Source: Microbacterium suwonense
Lineage (GTDB): Bacteria; Actinomycetota; Actinomycetes; Actinomycetales; Microbacteriaceae
Length of the DNA stretch: 64,000 bases
Assembly (NCBI RefSeq): GCF_030296555.1
Contig: NZ_AP027728.1
Location: 2,046,001-2,110,000 of the forward strand
Direction of reading: 5' to 3'
Within the stretch, counting starts at the first letter, position 1. Each line of letters starts with the position of its first letter. This document shows, one piece after another, positions 1-9,089 of the stretch. The position numbers and the translations under genes are program-made. The notes below the pieces were generated by a model. That model was not told where the DNA came from. It made no database searches and saw only the letters and a list, made by a program, of their open reading frames with translations.

Positions 1-1
1 C

Positions 2-145
2 TCAATTGCCGCCGTCGGGCTCTCGCTCACTGTAGCCGCACTGTCCGGGGGCGTGGCACGGGTCGCCTCGTGTTCTCCTGTCCGTCGGGTTCCTATTTCC
101 GAGAACTTTCTGGGCTCGCCGGCCAGTAGTCGCGACAGTGGGTAG
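2..145 (+). CDS. C-terminal fragment of an unidentified reading frame, cut by the window edge
   Basis: An open frame enters from the left edge and ends at a TAG at 143-145, giving 47 residues. It starts with a hydrophobic stretch (SIAAVGLSLTVAALSGGVA), which would suit a last membrane helix, followed by a short polar tail. I do not recognise a family. The surroundings are gene remnants, so this may be a real gene end or chance. Confidence 0.25.
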   Translation, partial: SIAAVGLSLTVAALSGGVARVASCSPVRRVPISENFLGSPASSRDSG

Positions 146-228
146 ATAGCGCATTCGAGTCCCCTCAACATTGAGATGTGAATAGGGCCATTAACCCGGA
201 TGATGCATATGAATGTCAATAAATGGCG

Positions 229-417
229 CTAGTGCATCGGCTGTGCCTGATTGGCCTGATAAATCGGTGAGATCCACTCCGCAGCGAGCATCGCGAGCGC
301 CGAAACCACGGCGAGTCCGCCGACCAGGGTCCACATCGCCCAGAGTGGCAACCCTGAGTCCACGAGCGCTCCAGGAAGAACTGCGGCCAACCCCGAAGCG
401 AGACCAATCGCCACCAA
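229..417 (-). pseudogene. truncated transporter remnant, MFS-like C-terminus
   Basis: The 62 residues read like the last two helices of a major facilitator transporter: a hydrophobic segment (AIGLASGLAAVLPGALVDSG), then LWAMWTLVGGLAVVSALAML and a short polar tail. A TAG sits directly upstream in frame at 418-420 and there is no N-terminal part, so only the 3' end of a gene survives. Its broken 5' edge lies next to the broken 5' edge of the integrase remnant on the other strand, which suggests one recombination or deletion breakpoint near 420-450. The family assignment is by general look only. Confidence 0.4.
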
Positions 418-450
418 CTATCCGCGAACCTTGTTCGCAAGTTCCCGCTC

Positions 451-726
451 GGGTTCCGTCGACACGCGCTTCGGCATTTCGCGGCATCGACGTGGCTGAG
501 ATTGGGCACTCCAGTCAACGAGGTGGCCGAGTATCTCGGAGACGAGGCGCGGACGGTTCTCACGACGTACGCGCACATTCTGGGCGAGGGACAACGCCGG
601 GATTTCGTCAACAGATCGGCCGCCGCAGAGAGCAGCTCTCAGAATCGCGTACACTCCACGTACACTTGGGACCCAAAATCGACCCAAGCGAGCGATCTGA
701 GCGACCGGCCGGGCTTCGGAATTTAG
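451..726 (+). pseudogene. tyrosine recombinase (phage-type integrase), C-terminal remnant
   Basis: Read in frame from about 451 the protein runs HALRHFAASTWLRLG, then VNEVAEYLGDE, then TTYAHIL. This is the end of a tyrosine recombinase: the HxxRH box (His, Arg, His), the LGH position (here LGD) and the nucleophile tyrosine in TYAHIL. The N-terminal domain and first catalytic arginine are missing; no start or upstream frame exists beyond about 420. It ends 20 bases from the 3' end of tRNA-Ser, the usual position of an integrase beside its attachment site. I read it as the scar of an excised or decayed integrative element. Confidence 0.75.
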
Positions 727-745
727 CGTCTGACCAGGATTTTTA

Positions 746-837
746 TGGCGGAGACGGAGGGATTTGAACCCTCGGTCCCCGTGAGGGGACTCCACCTTAG
801 CAGGGTGGTGCACTAGGCCTGACTATGCGACGTCTCC
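746..837 (-). tRNA. tRNA-Ser(GCT)
   Basis: On the minus strand a GGAGACG/CGTCTCC acceptor stem, a long variable arm typical of serine tRNAs, and an anticodon stem CCACC/GGTGG enclosing CTGCTAA (anticodon GCT). Discriminator G and an encoded CCA follow. The integrase remnant lies just past the 3' end. Confidence 0.95.
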
Positions 838-910
838 AGGATTCCGACTCATGAGAGCACAGATCCGTCCTGCAATCATAACGGGTGCGCGGGGCTGGAA
901 CGAATCGGGA

Positions 911-1911
911 TCAGCCGCTGCTGGAGTCGCGCATGACCAGCTCTGGCCGGAAGCGCACACGGCGGTCGTGGTCCCCTCCGTCGAGCTCTTTCAGCAGCAG
1001 ATCCACACCCATCCAACCCAACAGGCGTGCCGGTTGATGCACCGAGCTGAGCGGTACGACCGTGGCCGAGGCGAAGTCGATATCGTCGTAGCCGACCAGC
1101 GCGATATCGCCGGGAACGCGGATGCCGGAGCCGAAGCTGAACGCCTGCAGCAGTCCGACCGCGAGCAGATCGTTCGCAGCGAACACGGCATCCGGTCGGT
1201 CCTCGGCGGCGCGCGCCGCCAGCTGTTCCCCCGCCGCGCGCCCCTGCAGCACGGTCAGCGACGCCCGCTCGACGACCTCGAGCGTCGCGTCCTGCACCTC
1301 GGCGACGGCCAGCTCCGCCCCCGCAGGCGCTGTGCCACCTGCCGTACCGACCGAGGTCCGCTCACAAACGCGATCCGGCGGCGTCCGGTCTTCAGCAGAT
1401 GCGCGACGGCGAGCCGCCCGCCCTCCACATCGTCGACCGACACCGAGGGGAATTCCGCTTCGGCGACCTCGTGGTCCACGAGCACGACCGGCATGCCGGC
1501 ATCCGTGAACCGCTGCAGTGACGCGAGGTCACCGGATGCCGGGGTCAGCAGCACCCCGTTCACCCGCTGCTCCTGGAACAGCGCCAGGTGCGCCTCCTGC
1601 CTGGCATCGCTCTCGTCGCTGTTGCCGAGCAGCACGGTCATCCCGGCATCCGCCGCGCGATCCTCCGCGCCCCGCGCGACCTCCGCGAAGAACGGGTTGC
1701 CGATGTCGGGAACGATCAACCCGATGCTGCGACTGCGGCCGGCGCGCAGCTGGCGGGCCGCATCGTTGCGCACGAATCCGAGATCGCGGATCGCCTTCTG
1801 CACGCGCTCGACGGTGCGCGCGGAGACGCGATCAGGCCGGTTGAGCACATTCGACACAGTGCCGACCGACACACCGGCCGCCGCCGCGACGTCCTTCACG
1901 CCCACTGCCAT
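911..1911 (-). CDS. LacI-family transcriptional regulator, probable repressor of the rhamnose operon (one frame break)
   Basis: The N-terminus is a LacI helix-turn-helix (VKDVAAAAGVSVGTVSNVLN), followed by a periplasmic-binding-type ligand domain (IGLIVPDIGNPFFAEVARGAE; PDAVFAANDLLAVGLLQAF; VPGDIALVGYDDIDFA). The frame is lost at a C run at 1318-1322. One extra C restores a continuous 333-residue protein, the normal LacI length. The ATG at 1911 has a GAGAGGAAA ribosome site. It is transcribed away from rhaM, and a TGAAxCGxTTCA palindrome overlaps the rhaM promoter, so it probably represses the operon until a rhamnose-derived ligand binds. The target is inferred from position only. Confidence 0.88.
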
Positions 1912-2015
1912 GCAGGTTTCCTCTCCACGCTGCCTGCCCGGAATGAGACGGGCGCAGACTCCACCTTCTCATTCCAATCGACGCGAGGCCCTGTCCACTC
2001 GGGTCGGTCGGACGC

Positions 2016-2060
2016 TTGACAAGGTGTTTCAGTTTCGCCTACTTTAGATGAAACGATTCA
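2016..2060 (+). promoter_or_regulatory. rhaM promoter with LacI-type operator
   Basis: TTGACA at 2016-2021 and TACTTT at 2040-2045 are 18 bases apart. TGAAACGATTCA at 2049-2060 matches the TGAAnCGnTTCA palindrome with central CG used by many LacI-family regulators, and would cover the transcription start, consistent with repression. Confidence 0.65.
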
Positions 2061-2089
2061 ATCATATTGACATCTTGATTGGGAAAGCT

Positions 2090-2440
2090 ATGACCCGCAT
2101 CGCCTTCCAGCTGCAGGTGCGCCCCGAACTGCTCGACGAGTACCTCGCTCGCCACTCGACGGTGTGGCCCGAGATGCTCGCCGAGATCGCAGCATCCGGT
2201 CGCCGGAACTACTCGCTCTTCCTCGCACCCGGCGGCGTGCTCTTCGGCAGCTATGAGACCGACGACGATGCCGCCTCTCAGGCCTACCTCGCGGCATCCG
2301 AGGTCGCCGCCCGCTGGGAGGCCGAGATGAGCCGCTTCTTCGTCGGCCTCGACGGCCGCGCCGACCAGGCGGCCACCCCGCTCACCGAAGTCTTCCACCT
2401 CGAAACCCAGCTGGCTGCAGCAGAAAGCACCGAATCATGA
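2090..2440 (+). CDS. rhaM: L-rhamnose mutarotase
   Basis: A 116-residue protein of the RhaM/DUF718 family, which interconverts the alpha and beta anomers of L-rhamnose so the isomerase receives its substrate. The typical pattern is visible: FQLQVRPELLDEYLARHSTVWPEML near the N-terminus, then GRRNYSLFLAPGGVLFGSYE. The ATG at 2090 follows GGGAAAG; an earlier in-frame ATG at 2048 lies inside the operator and is rejected. Its end overlaps the start of rhaI in ATGA. It is the first gene of a rhamnose operon facing away from a LacI-type regulator. Confidence 0.9.
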   Translation: MTRIAFQLQVRPELLDEYLARHSTVWPEMLAEIAASGRRNYSLFLAPGGVLFGSYETDDDAASQAYLAASEVAARWEAEMSRFFVGLDGRADQAATPLTEVFHLETQLAAAESTES

Positions 2441-3600
2441 GCATCCTCACCCCCGAGATCCTGACCGAACTCGAGAAGCAGTCCATCGAACTGCCCTCGT
2501 GGGCCTTCGGCAACTCCGGCACCCGCTTCCGGGTGTTCGGCACCCCGGGCACCCCGCGCGACCCCTTCGAGAAGATCTCCGACGCCGCGCAGGTGCACAA
2601 GCACACGGCCCTCGCCCCGAGCGTGGCCCTGCACATCCCGTGGGACATGTGCGACTTCGGCGACCTGCGCAAGCATGCCGAGGATCTGGGCGTGCGCCTG
2701 GGCACCATCAACTCGAACACCTTCCAGGACGAGGACTACAAGTTCGGCGCGCTCACGCATGAAGACGCGGCGGTGCGCCGCAAGGCGATCGACCATCACC
2801 TCGAGTGCATCGAGGTGATGGACGCCACCGGCTCCCGCGACCTGAAGATCTGGCTGGCCGAGGGGTCCAACTACCCCGGCCAGGCCGACATGCGCGCCCG
2901 CCAGGACCGCCTGCACGAATCGCTCTCGACCATCTACGCGGCCCTCGGCGACGACCAGCGTCTGGTGCTGGAGTACAAGTTCTTCGAGCCGTCGTTCTAC
3001 CACACCGACGTCCCCGACTGGGGCACCAGCTACACGCAGGTGGCCGCGCTGGGCGAGAAGGCGATGGTGTGCCTGGACACCGGCCACCACGCCCCAGGGA
3101 CGAACATCGAGTTCATCGTCATGCAACTGCTGCGCCTGGGCAAGCTCGGCTCGTTCGATTTCAACTCGCGCTTCTACGCCGACGACGACCTCATCGTCGG
3201 AGCCGCCGACCCGTTCCAGCTGTTCCGCATCCTCTTCGAGGTGGTCCGCGGCGGCGGCCTGAACAACCCAGACGTCGCGTTCATGCTCGACCAGTGCCAC
3301 AACATCGAGGACAAGATCCCCGGCCAGATCCGCTCCGTGCTGAACGTGCAGGAGATGACCGCCCGCGCACTGCTCGTCGACCGCGAGGCCCTCGCGGCCG
3401 CACAGTCCGCGAACGACGTGCTCGGCGCCAACGCCGTCTTCATGGACGCGTTCTACACCGACGTCCGCCCCGCGCTCGCGGAATGGCGCGAGCGCCGCGG
3501 GCTCCCCGCCGACCCGATGGCTGCCTTCGCAGCATCCGGCTACCTCGCCCAGATCGCCGCCGAACGCGTCGGCGGCACCCAGGCCGGCTGGGGCGCTTGA
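2437..3600 (+). CDS. rhaI: L-rhamnose isomerase (RhaI type)
   Basis: 387 residues, a TIM-barrel sugar isomerase converting L-rhamnose to L-rhamnulose in the cytoplasm. Metal-binding-type segments are visible: LVLEYKFFEP (Glu), CLDTGHHAPGTN (Asp and His) and SFDFNSRFYADDDLIVG (Asp cluster). It resembles the Pseudomonas stutzeri/actinobacterial RhaI class rather than the E. coli RhaA class. It overlaps rhaM by ATGA, indicating translational coupling. Downstream is a palindromic repeat, then the aldolase/dehydrogenase gene. Confidence 0.92.
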   Translation: MSILTPEILTELEKQSIELPSWAFGNSGTRFRVFGTPGTPRDPFEKISDAAQVHKHTALAPSVALHIPWDMCDFGDLRKHAEDLGVRLGTINSNTFQDEDYKFGALTHEDAAVRRKAIDHHLECIEVMDATGSRDLKIWLAEGSNYPGQADMRARQDRLHESLSTIYAALGDDQRLVLEYKFFEPSFYHTDVPDWGTSYTQVAALGEKAMVCLDTGHHAPGTNIEFIVMQLLRLGKLGSFDFNSRFYADDDLIVGAADPFQLFRILFEVVRGGGLNNPDVAFMLDQCHNIEDKIPGQIRSVLNVQEMTARALLVDREALAAAQSANDVLGANAVFMDAFYTDVRPALAEWRERRGLPADPMAAFAASGYLAQIAAERVGGTQAGWGA

Positions 3601-3604
3601 CCCA

Positions 3605-3670
3605 CCCGGCTATATGGCACGGATGCACGGTTTCGGGCCGAGAACCGTGCACGGGCGCCATATAGACGGG
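3605..3670. repeat. palindromic intergenic repeat, family A copy 1
   Basis: Arms CCCGGCTATATGGC (3605-3618) and GCCATATAGACGGG (3657-3670) enclose a second inverted pair (GCACGGTTxxCGGG / GAACCGTGC). Sister copies are at 12366, 28136 and 48210. It sits between rhaI and the aldolase gene and could form a hairpin in the operon transcript. Confidence 0.85.
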
Positions 3671-3708
3671 CTGTACGACCGAGAACACGACCTGAGGACA
3701 CCGCAGAC

Positions 3709-5745
3709 ATGACCAACCCCACCGCCGCCGCCCTGATCGCGCGCTCGAACCGACTGGGCGCCGACCCGAAGAACACCAACTACGCCGGCGGCAACACGTC
3801 CGCCAAGGGCACCGAGACCGATCCGGTCACGGGCCAGCCCGTCGAGCTGCTGTGGGTCAAGGGCTCCGGTGGCGACCTCGGCACCCTCACCGAGCAGGGC
3901 CTGGCCGTGCTGAGGCTGGACCGGTTCCGCTCGCTGGTGAACGTCTACCCCGGCGTCGACCGCGAGGACGAGATGGTCGCAGCCTTCGACTACTGCCTGC
4001 ACGGCAAGGGCGGTGCAGCTCCGTCGATCGACACCGCCATGCACGGGCTCGTGGACGCCGCGCACGTCGACCACCTGCATCCGGACTCCGGCATCGCGAT
4101 CGCGACCGCCGCCGACGGGCCCGAGCTGACGGCAAAGATCTTCGGCGACAAGGTCGTGTGGGTGCCCTGGCGCCGTCCCGGTTTCCAGCTGGGCCTGGAC
4201 ATCGCGAAGATCAAGGCCGAGCACCCGCAGGCGATCGGCTGCATCCTCGGCGGGCACGGCATCACCGCGTGGGGCGACACCAGCGAGGAGTCCGAGGCGA
4301 ACTCGCTGTGGATCATCGACACCGCCGCGGCCTACATCGTCGAGCACGGCAGTGCCGACCCCTTCGGCGGCATCCGTTCCGGCTTCGAGGCGCTTCCGGA
4401 TGCCGAGCGCCGGGCCCGTGCAGCGGCCCTCGCCGGCACGATCCGCGGCATCGCCTCGCACGATAAGCCCATGGTCGGGCACTTCACCGACTCCGACGTG
4501 GTGCTGGAGTTCCTGGCATCCGAGAAGGCACCGGCTCTGGCCGCACTCGGCACAAGCTGCCCCGACCACTTCCTGCGCACCAAGGTCAAGCCGCTCATCC
4601 TCGACCTGCCCACCACGGCGAGCCTGGACGAGCAGATCGCCCGCCTGCACGAGCTGCACGCGGAGTACCGCACCGACTACCAGGCCTACTACGACGCGCA
4701 CGCCACCGACGACAGCCCCGCGATCCGCGGTGCCGACCCGCTGATCGTGCTGATCCCGGGCGTGGGCATGTTCAGCTACGGGGCCAACAAGCAGACCGCC
4801 CGCGTTGCCGGCGAGTTCTACGTCAACGCGATCAACGTCATGCGCGGTGCAGAGTCGCTCTCGACCTACTCCCCCATCTCGGATGCCGAGAAGTTCCGCA
4901 TCGAGTACTGGGCGCTGGAGGAGGCGAAGCTGCAGCGGATGCCGAAGCCGAAGTCCCACCAGGGCCGCATCGCGTTCGTCACCGGCGCCGCATCCGGGAT
5001 CGGCAAGGCCATCGCCACCCGCCTGGCCGCCGAGGGCGCCTGCGTCGTCGTCGCCGACCTCGAGCTGGAGAAGGCGCAGGCCGCCGCTGCGGAGCTCGGC
5101 AGCACGGATGTCGCGATCGGCGTGAGCGCGAACGTCGCAGACGCGGATGCCGTGCAGGCCGCTCTGAACGAAGCCGTGCTCGCGTTCGGCGGTGTCGACC
5201 TCGTGGTGAACAACGCCGGGCTGTCGTTGTCGAAGTCGCTGCTGGAGACCACCGAGAAGGACTGGGACCTGCAGCACGACGTGATGGCGAAGGGTTCGTT
5301 CCTCGTCTCGAAGGCCGCGGCACGCGTGCTCATCGACCAGAAGCTCGGCGGCGACATCATCTACATCTCCTCGAAGAACTCCGTCTTCGCCGGCCCGAAC
5401 AACATCGCGTACTCGGCGACCAAGGCCGACCAGGCCCACCAGGTGCGGCTGCTCGCCGTGGAGCTCGGCGAGCACGGCATCCGCGTGAACGGCATCAACC
5501 CCGACGGCGTCGTGCGCGGCTCCGGCATCTTCGCTTCGGGCTGGGGCGCCAACCGCGCCGCCACCTACGGCGTGAAGGAAGAGGATCTGGGTCAGTTCTA
5601 CGCCAACCGCACCATCCTCAAGCGCGAGGTCGTGCCCGAGAACGTCGCCGATGCCGTATACGTGCTCACCGGTCCGGAGCTGTCCCGCACCACCGGCCTG
5701 CACATCCCGGTCGACTCCGGCGTCGCGGCGGCGTTCCTGCGATGA
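3709..5745 (+). CDS. rhaEW: bifunctional rhamnulose-1-phosphate aldolase / lactaldehyde dehydrogenase
   Basis: 678 residues with two domains. Residues about 1-400 are a class II (zinc) aldolase; HVDHLHPD and GCILGGHGITAWG carry metal histidines. It cleaves L-rhamnulose-1-phosphate to dihydroxyacetone phosphate and L-lactaldehyde. Residues about 420-678 are a short-chain dehydrogenase with FVTGAASGIGKAIA for NAD binding, NNAG, and YSATK with catalytic Tyr and Lys, expected to oxidise lactaldehyde to lactate. The fusion is the known RhaEW/YuxG architecture. It lies between the isomerase and kinase genes. The ATG at 3709 is followed by the family N-terminus. Confidence 0.93.
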   Translation: MTNPTAAALIARSNRLGADPKNTNYAGGNTSAKGTETDPVTGQPVELLWVKGSGGDLGTLTEQGLAVLRLDRFRSLVNVYPGVDREDEMVAAFDYCLHGKGGAAPSIDTAMHGLVDAAHVDHLHPDSGIAIATAADGPELTAKIFGDKVVWVPWRRPGFQLGLDIAKIKAEHPQAIGCILGGHGITAWGDTSEESEANSLWIIDTAAAYIVEHGSADPFGGIRSGFEALPDAERRARAAALAGTIRGIASHDKPMVGHFTDSDVVLEFLASEKAPALAALGTSCPDHFLRTKVKPLILDLPTTASLDEQIARLHELHAEYRTDYQAYYDAHATDDSPAIRGADPLIVLIPGVGMFSYGANKQTARVAGEFYVNAINVMRGAESLSTYSPISDAEKFRIEYWALEEAKLQRMPKPKSHQGRIAFVTGAASGIGKAIATRLAAEGACVVVADLELEKAQAAAAELGSTDVAIGVSANVADADAVQAALNEAVLAFGGVDLVVNNAGLSLSKSLLETTEKDWDLQHDVMAKGSFLVSKAAARVLIDQKLGGDIIYISSKNSVFAGPNNIAYSATKADQAHQVRLLAVELGEHGIRVNGINPDGVVRGSGIFASGWGANRAATYGVKEEDLGQFYANRTILKREVVPENVADAVYVLTGPELSRTTGLHIPVDSGVAAAFLR

Positions 5746-5788
5746 CCGTTCGACGAGCGCCGGTACCGGCTGCGGACGGATGCCGATC

Positions 5789-7186
5789 ATGACGGCGCGT
5801 GCCTTCGCTGCCGTCGACCTCGGGGCCACCAGCGGGCGGGTCATGATCGAGCGGCTCGCCGACGGACGGGTCGACCTCGAGCTCGTGCGGCGCTTCCCGA
5901 ACGGGCCGGTCGAGCGGTCGGACGGACTGCACTGGCACTTCGACGCGCTGTTCGAGAACATCGTCGCCGGGCTGGCAGATGCCGTGCGCCGTGAGCCGGC
6001 GATCGAGAGCATCGGCATCGACTCCTGGGCGGTCGACTACGGGCTGCTGCACGGCGGCGCGCTGCTCGCCGAGCCCTTCCACTACCGTGACGAGCGCACC
6101 GCGCCCGGGGTGGAGCAGGTGCACGGGATCGTGCCCTTCGCCGAACTGTACCGCCGCAACGGCCTGCAGTTCCTGCCGTTCAACACCCTGTACCAGTACC
6201 GGGTGGACCCGCGGCTGGTCGACGCGGATGCCGCGCTGCTGATCCCCGATCTGATCGCGTATCTGCTCACCGGGCGGCAGGTCGCCGAGCGCACGAACGC
6301 GTCGACGACCGGCCTGCTCGACGTGCACACCTCGGAGTGGGACACCGAGCTGGTCGAGCGGCTCAGCATCCCGGCATCCGTCCTCCCGGAATTGGTCGAT
6401 CCCGGCACGGTGATCGGCACGCTGCGTCCCGAGCTCGCCGCGCGCATCGGTGCCGACCTTCCCGTGATCGCCGTCGGCTCGCACGACACGGCATCCGCCG
6501 TCGTCGCCACCCCGCTCACCTCCGCGAACTCCGCCTATATCTCCTGCGGAACGTGGGGGCTGGTCGGGCTGGAGCTGGCGGACCCGGTGGTGACGGATGC
6601 CGCACGCCAGGCGAACTTCACCAACGAGCTGGGCGTGGACGGTCGCATACGATTCCTGCACAACGTCGCCGGGCTCTGGCTGCTCAGCGAGACCGTGCGC
6701 GCCTGGGAGGCCGAGGACGGCACGGTCATCGACCTGCCACGGCTGCTCTCGGATGCGGCGGAGACCGGCGCGGAGGTGCCGCTGTTCGACGCGAACGACC
6801 CCACCCTCAGCGCCCCCGGCGACATGCCCGCGCGCATCGCCGCGCTGCTCGGCGACCGCGCACCCACCGGACGACCGGCGTTCACCCGCAGCATCGTCGA
6901 GTCGATCGCCGCAGCCTTCGCGGATGCGGTGCAGGCAGCGTCCGCACTGTCGCAGCGCGACATCGACAGCATCCACCTCGTCGGCGGCGGCTCACTGAAC
7001 AGCCTGCTCTGCCAGGCCACCGCCGACCGCTCCGGACTCCCGGTGCTGGCGGGCCCGGTGGAGGCGACGGCACTGGGCAATGTGCTGGTACAGGCACGTG
7101 CACGCGGTGCAGCTCCCGCCACGCTCGAAGAGCTGCGCCGGCTGATCTCGCGCACGCACGAGCCTGTGAGCTACCGACCGCGCTGA
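5789..7186 (+). CDS. rhaB: rhamnulokinase
   Basis: 465 residues, FGGY carbohydrate kinase family; phosphorylates L-rhamnulose at C1 with ATP, feeding the RhaEW aldolase. The phosphate-binding start AAVDLGATSGRVM, the substrate region IGIDSWAVDYGLL, SHDTASAV, YISCGTWGLVG and the adenosine motif HLVGGGSLNSLLCQATADRSG are all present. ATGs at 5780 and 5789 are in frame; 5789 is preferred because GGACGG lies nine bases upstream. The gene follows rhaEW by about 45 bases and is last in the operon; no rhamnose importer is present in the window. Confidence 0.92.
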   Translation: MTARAFAAVDLGATSGRVMIERLADGRVDLELVRRFPNGPVERSDGLHWHFDALFENIVAGLADAVRREPAIESIGIDSWAVDYGLLHGGALLAEPFHYRDERTAPGVEQVHGIVPFAELYRRNGLQFLPFNTLYQYRVDPRLVDADAALLIPDLIAYLLTGRQVAERTNASTTGLLDVHTSEWDTELVERLSIPASVLPELVDPGTVIGTLRPELAARIGADLPVIAVGSHDTASAVVATPLTSANSAYISCGTWGLVGLELADPVVTDAARQANFTNELGVDGRIRFLHNVAGLWLLSETVRAWEAEDGTVIDLPRLLSDAAETGAEVPLFDANDPTLSAPGDMPARIAALLGDRAPTGRPAFTRSIVESIAAAFADAVQAASALSQRDIDSIHLVGGGSLNSLLCQATADRSGLPVLAGPVEATALGNVLVQARARGAAPATLEELRRLISRTHEPVSYRPR

Positions 7187-7197
7187 GCGGGAGGCGC

Positions 7198-7494
7198 TCA
7201 AGCCTCGGCGAGCGGGACGACCTCGAACCCGAGCTTGTCCACCTGCATGCCACGCCGCTGATCGTCGCCGTGGTCGGCGGCTACCCGTGCTGTCGACCAG
7301 GCCTCGTATGCCTCGCGAGAGTCCCAGCGGGTGACGACGAAGTAGCGGTCTTCGCCGAATGCCGGGCGGAGCAGCTCGAAGTCCTGGAAGCCCTCCGCAC
7401 GATCCACCGCGCGCTTGCGGGCGGTGAAGCGACGTTCGATCTCGGCCTCGGCTCCGGATGGGAAGCTCAGAGCGGTGATGCTGACGAACGCCAT
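7198..7494 (-). CDS. antibiotic biosynthesis monooxygenase family protein, heme-degrading (IsdG/MhuD-like) candidate
   Basis: 98 residues, a ferredoxin-like ABM fold: VSITALSFPSGAEAEIERRF, then GFQDFELLRP, YFVVTRWDSREAYEAW and a histidine in AADHG. The FELLRP...RYFVVTRW pattern is that of small actinobacterial heme-degrading monooxygenases, which open heme to free iron. The Trp and His of the Asn-Trp-His set are seen; the Asn position appears to be Thr (SITAL), so activity is uncertain. The ATG at 7494 has AGTGAGG upstream. A DtxR/IdeR-like iron box lies at 7522-7540, which supports an iron role. It converges on rhaB. Confidence 0.75.
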   Translation of the reverse strand: MAFVSITALSFPSGAEAEIERRFTARKRAVDRAEGFQDFELLRPAFGEDRYFVVTRWDSREAYEAWSTARVAADHGDDQRRGMQVDKLGFEVVPLAEA

Positions 7495-7521
7495 GGGAAC
7501 CTCACTCACAAGAGACGATAC

Positions 7522-7540
7522 GGAAGTAAGGCAATCCTAA
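7522..7540 (-). promoter_or_regulatory. DtxR/IdeR-type iron box
   Basis: On the minus strand the 19 bases begin TTAGGATTGCCTTAC and match 13 of 19 positions of the consensus TTAGGTTAGSCTAACCTAA, with the left half intact. The site is 28 bases upstream of the heme monooxygenase-like start, where an iron-loaded repressor would block transcription. Confidence 0.5.
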
Positions 7541-7555
7541 CTCGTGGGTCGAGGC

Positions 7556-8802
7556 TCAGCGCCGCACGTTCCCGTTCGAGCAGGTGGTGACGGCCGCCGA
7601 GGTGCCCTTGATCGACGACGGCAGCTCGACGACGTCTCCCGGGGTCTGGGTCGGCGTCGGCTCGGTGGTCGCGCCGGGCTCGGGATCCTTCACCACGACG
7701 CCGTCGTTCTTGGTGTTCTCGTGCGTGATGACGAGCTGCTTGTTGGCGGTGATGGCGTCCCACAGGGCGGTCGCGGCCGAGGTGTTCGGCACGACCTTGT
7801 TGCGATCCGCAGGATCCTCGTAGGTCGGGTACTGCACGAAGACGATGTCCTCGAACGGCACGTCCTTCACTGCCAGGGCGATCTGTGCGATGGTCATCGG
7901 GTTGGCGAGCGACGTCGAGGCCTCGAGGTTGTTCAGCCCGGTGTCGGCGAGCTTGAGCATGGTGCCCACGTTGCCGAGCACCTCGCCGCTGATCAGCTTG
8001 CGCACCAGGCTCGACATGTACTGCTGCTGGTTGCCGATGCGCCCCAGGTCGCTGCCGTCGCCGACCCCGTGGCGGGTGCGCAGGAACTGCAGCGCCTCGA
8101 GCCCCTTGATCGTGTGATCGCCGGCCGCCATGTCCAGACCCGTGAAGCGATCACGGATCGGGTTCGCCAGGCACACGTCGACGCCGCCGATGGCATCCGT
8201 GATCTCGATGACCCCGCCGAAGGTGACCTTCGCGGCGAAGTCGATGTCCTCGCCGGTGAGGTCATGGATGGTCTTGGCGACGCAGTTCAGGCCGCCCTTC
8301 TCGCCGCCGTGCTCGTAGGCGACGTTGAGCGGCTGCTTGCTCATGGCGGAGTACGTGCGGTTGTTGATGTCGGTGCAGGCCGGGATCGGGATCATCAGAT
8401 CGCGCGGAAAGCTCACCGCGGTGACCCGGCGCGGCTCCGCCGAGACATGCACGAGAAGGTTGACGTCGTTCAGGGTGCCGTGCGAGTCCGGGCCGGTGCA
8501 GCGCTCTTTGAACAGGTGCGCGTACTTCGGCTCGCAGGTGTCCACACCGGTGAGCAGGATGTTGAAACCGCCCTCCCAGGCGGCGATGTCGGGAGGAGCT
8601 CCTTCTGACCATCGAGCTCGACGGCGTTGGCGCTGACCGTGCCGAGCAGGCCGCCCACCACGAATCCCGCCACGCCGAGTCCGCTGACCAGCACGACGGC
8701 CATCGCGATGCCGATCAGCTTCAGCAGCTGACCGGTCGCGCCGGGCGAGCGCAACTGACCGTGACGTGCGACGGGCTGGCGTCGTCTGCGGGACTCGCTC
8801 AC
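7556..8802 (-). CDS. LytR-CpsA-Psr (LCP) family cell-wall glycopolymer ligase (one frame break)
   Basis: 415 residues after correction. A cytoplasmic basic start is followed by one membrane helix (LIGIAMAVVLVSGLGVAGFVVGG), then the extracellular LCP domain: NILLTGVDT, DSHGTLNDVNLLVHV, VTAVSFPRDLMIPIP and GLEALQFLRTRHGVGDGSDLGR with the conserved phosphate-binding Arg and Asp residues. LCP proteins attach wall polymers to peptidoglycan. The frame breaks at CC 8601-8602; one more C joins VELDGQKE to APPDIAAWEGG. The GTG start at 8802 fits the family N-terminus. A Thr/Pro-rich tail ends the protein. Confidence 0.88.
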
Positions 8803-8826
8803 TCGGTGCCTTTCGGAACAATGCTG

Positions 8827-8911
8827 CGGAGGGTGTGGGATTCGAACCCACGGGACATCTCTGCCCACTGGTTTTCAAGACCAGCTCCATCGGCCGCTCG
8901 GACAACCCTCC
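8827..8911 (-). tRNA. tRNA-Ser(TGA)
   Basis: Minus-strand cloverleaf with acceptor GGAGGGT/ACCCTCC, a long variable arm and anticodon stem CTGGT/ACCAG with loop CTTGAAA (anticodon TGA). Discriminator G; CCA is not encoded. Confidence 0.95.
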
Positions 8912-9089
8912 CGACCCCGGCTCACGCCTGAGGATCAGGCGTCGAGTCTATCGGTTCCGCGGACGTGCCGAACTCGCCGACGTCCTATTCTCGCGTTCTC
9001 ACCTGGGGAAGACCTGGATTACCCAGGTTCTCGCCAGAGCGTCGAGGCCGGCGGACTGATGCTCAGGACGGATGCACGGAGCGGATGCC

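Noticed and set aside
911..1297. A separate small ligand-binding gene downstream of the LacI helix-turn-helix gene
   Set aside because: The two frames are one LacI protein split by a one-base loss at 1318-1322.
3610..6018. An 802-codon open frame on the minus strand opposite rhaEW and rhaB
   Set aside because: High GC opens long antisense frames; this one has Val/Gly/Arg/His-rich low-information sequence and no family motifs, while the plus strand encodes two well-defined enzymes.
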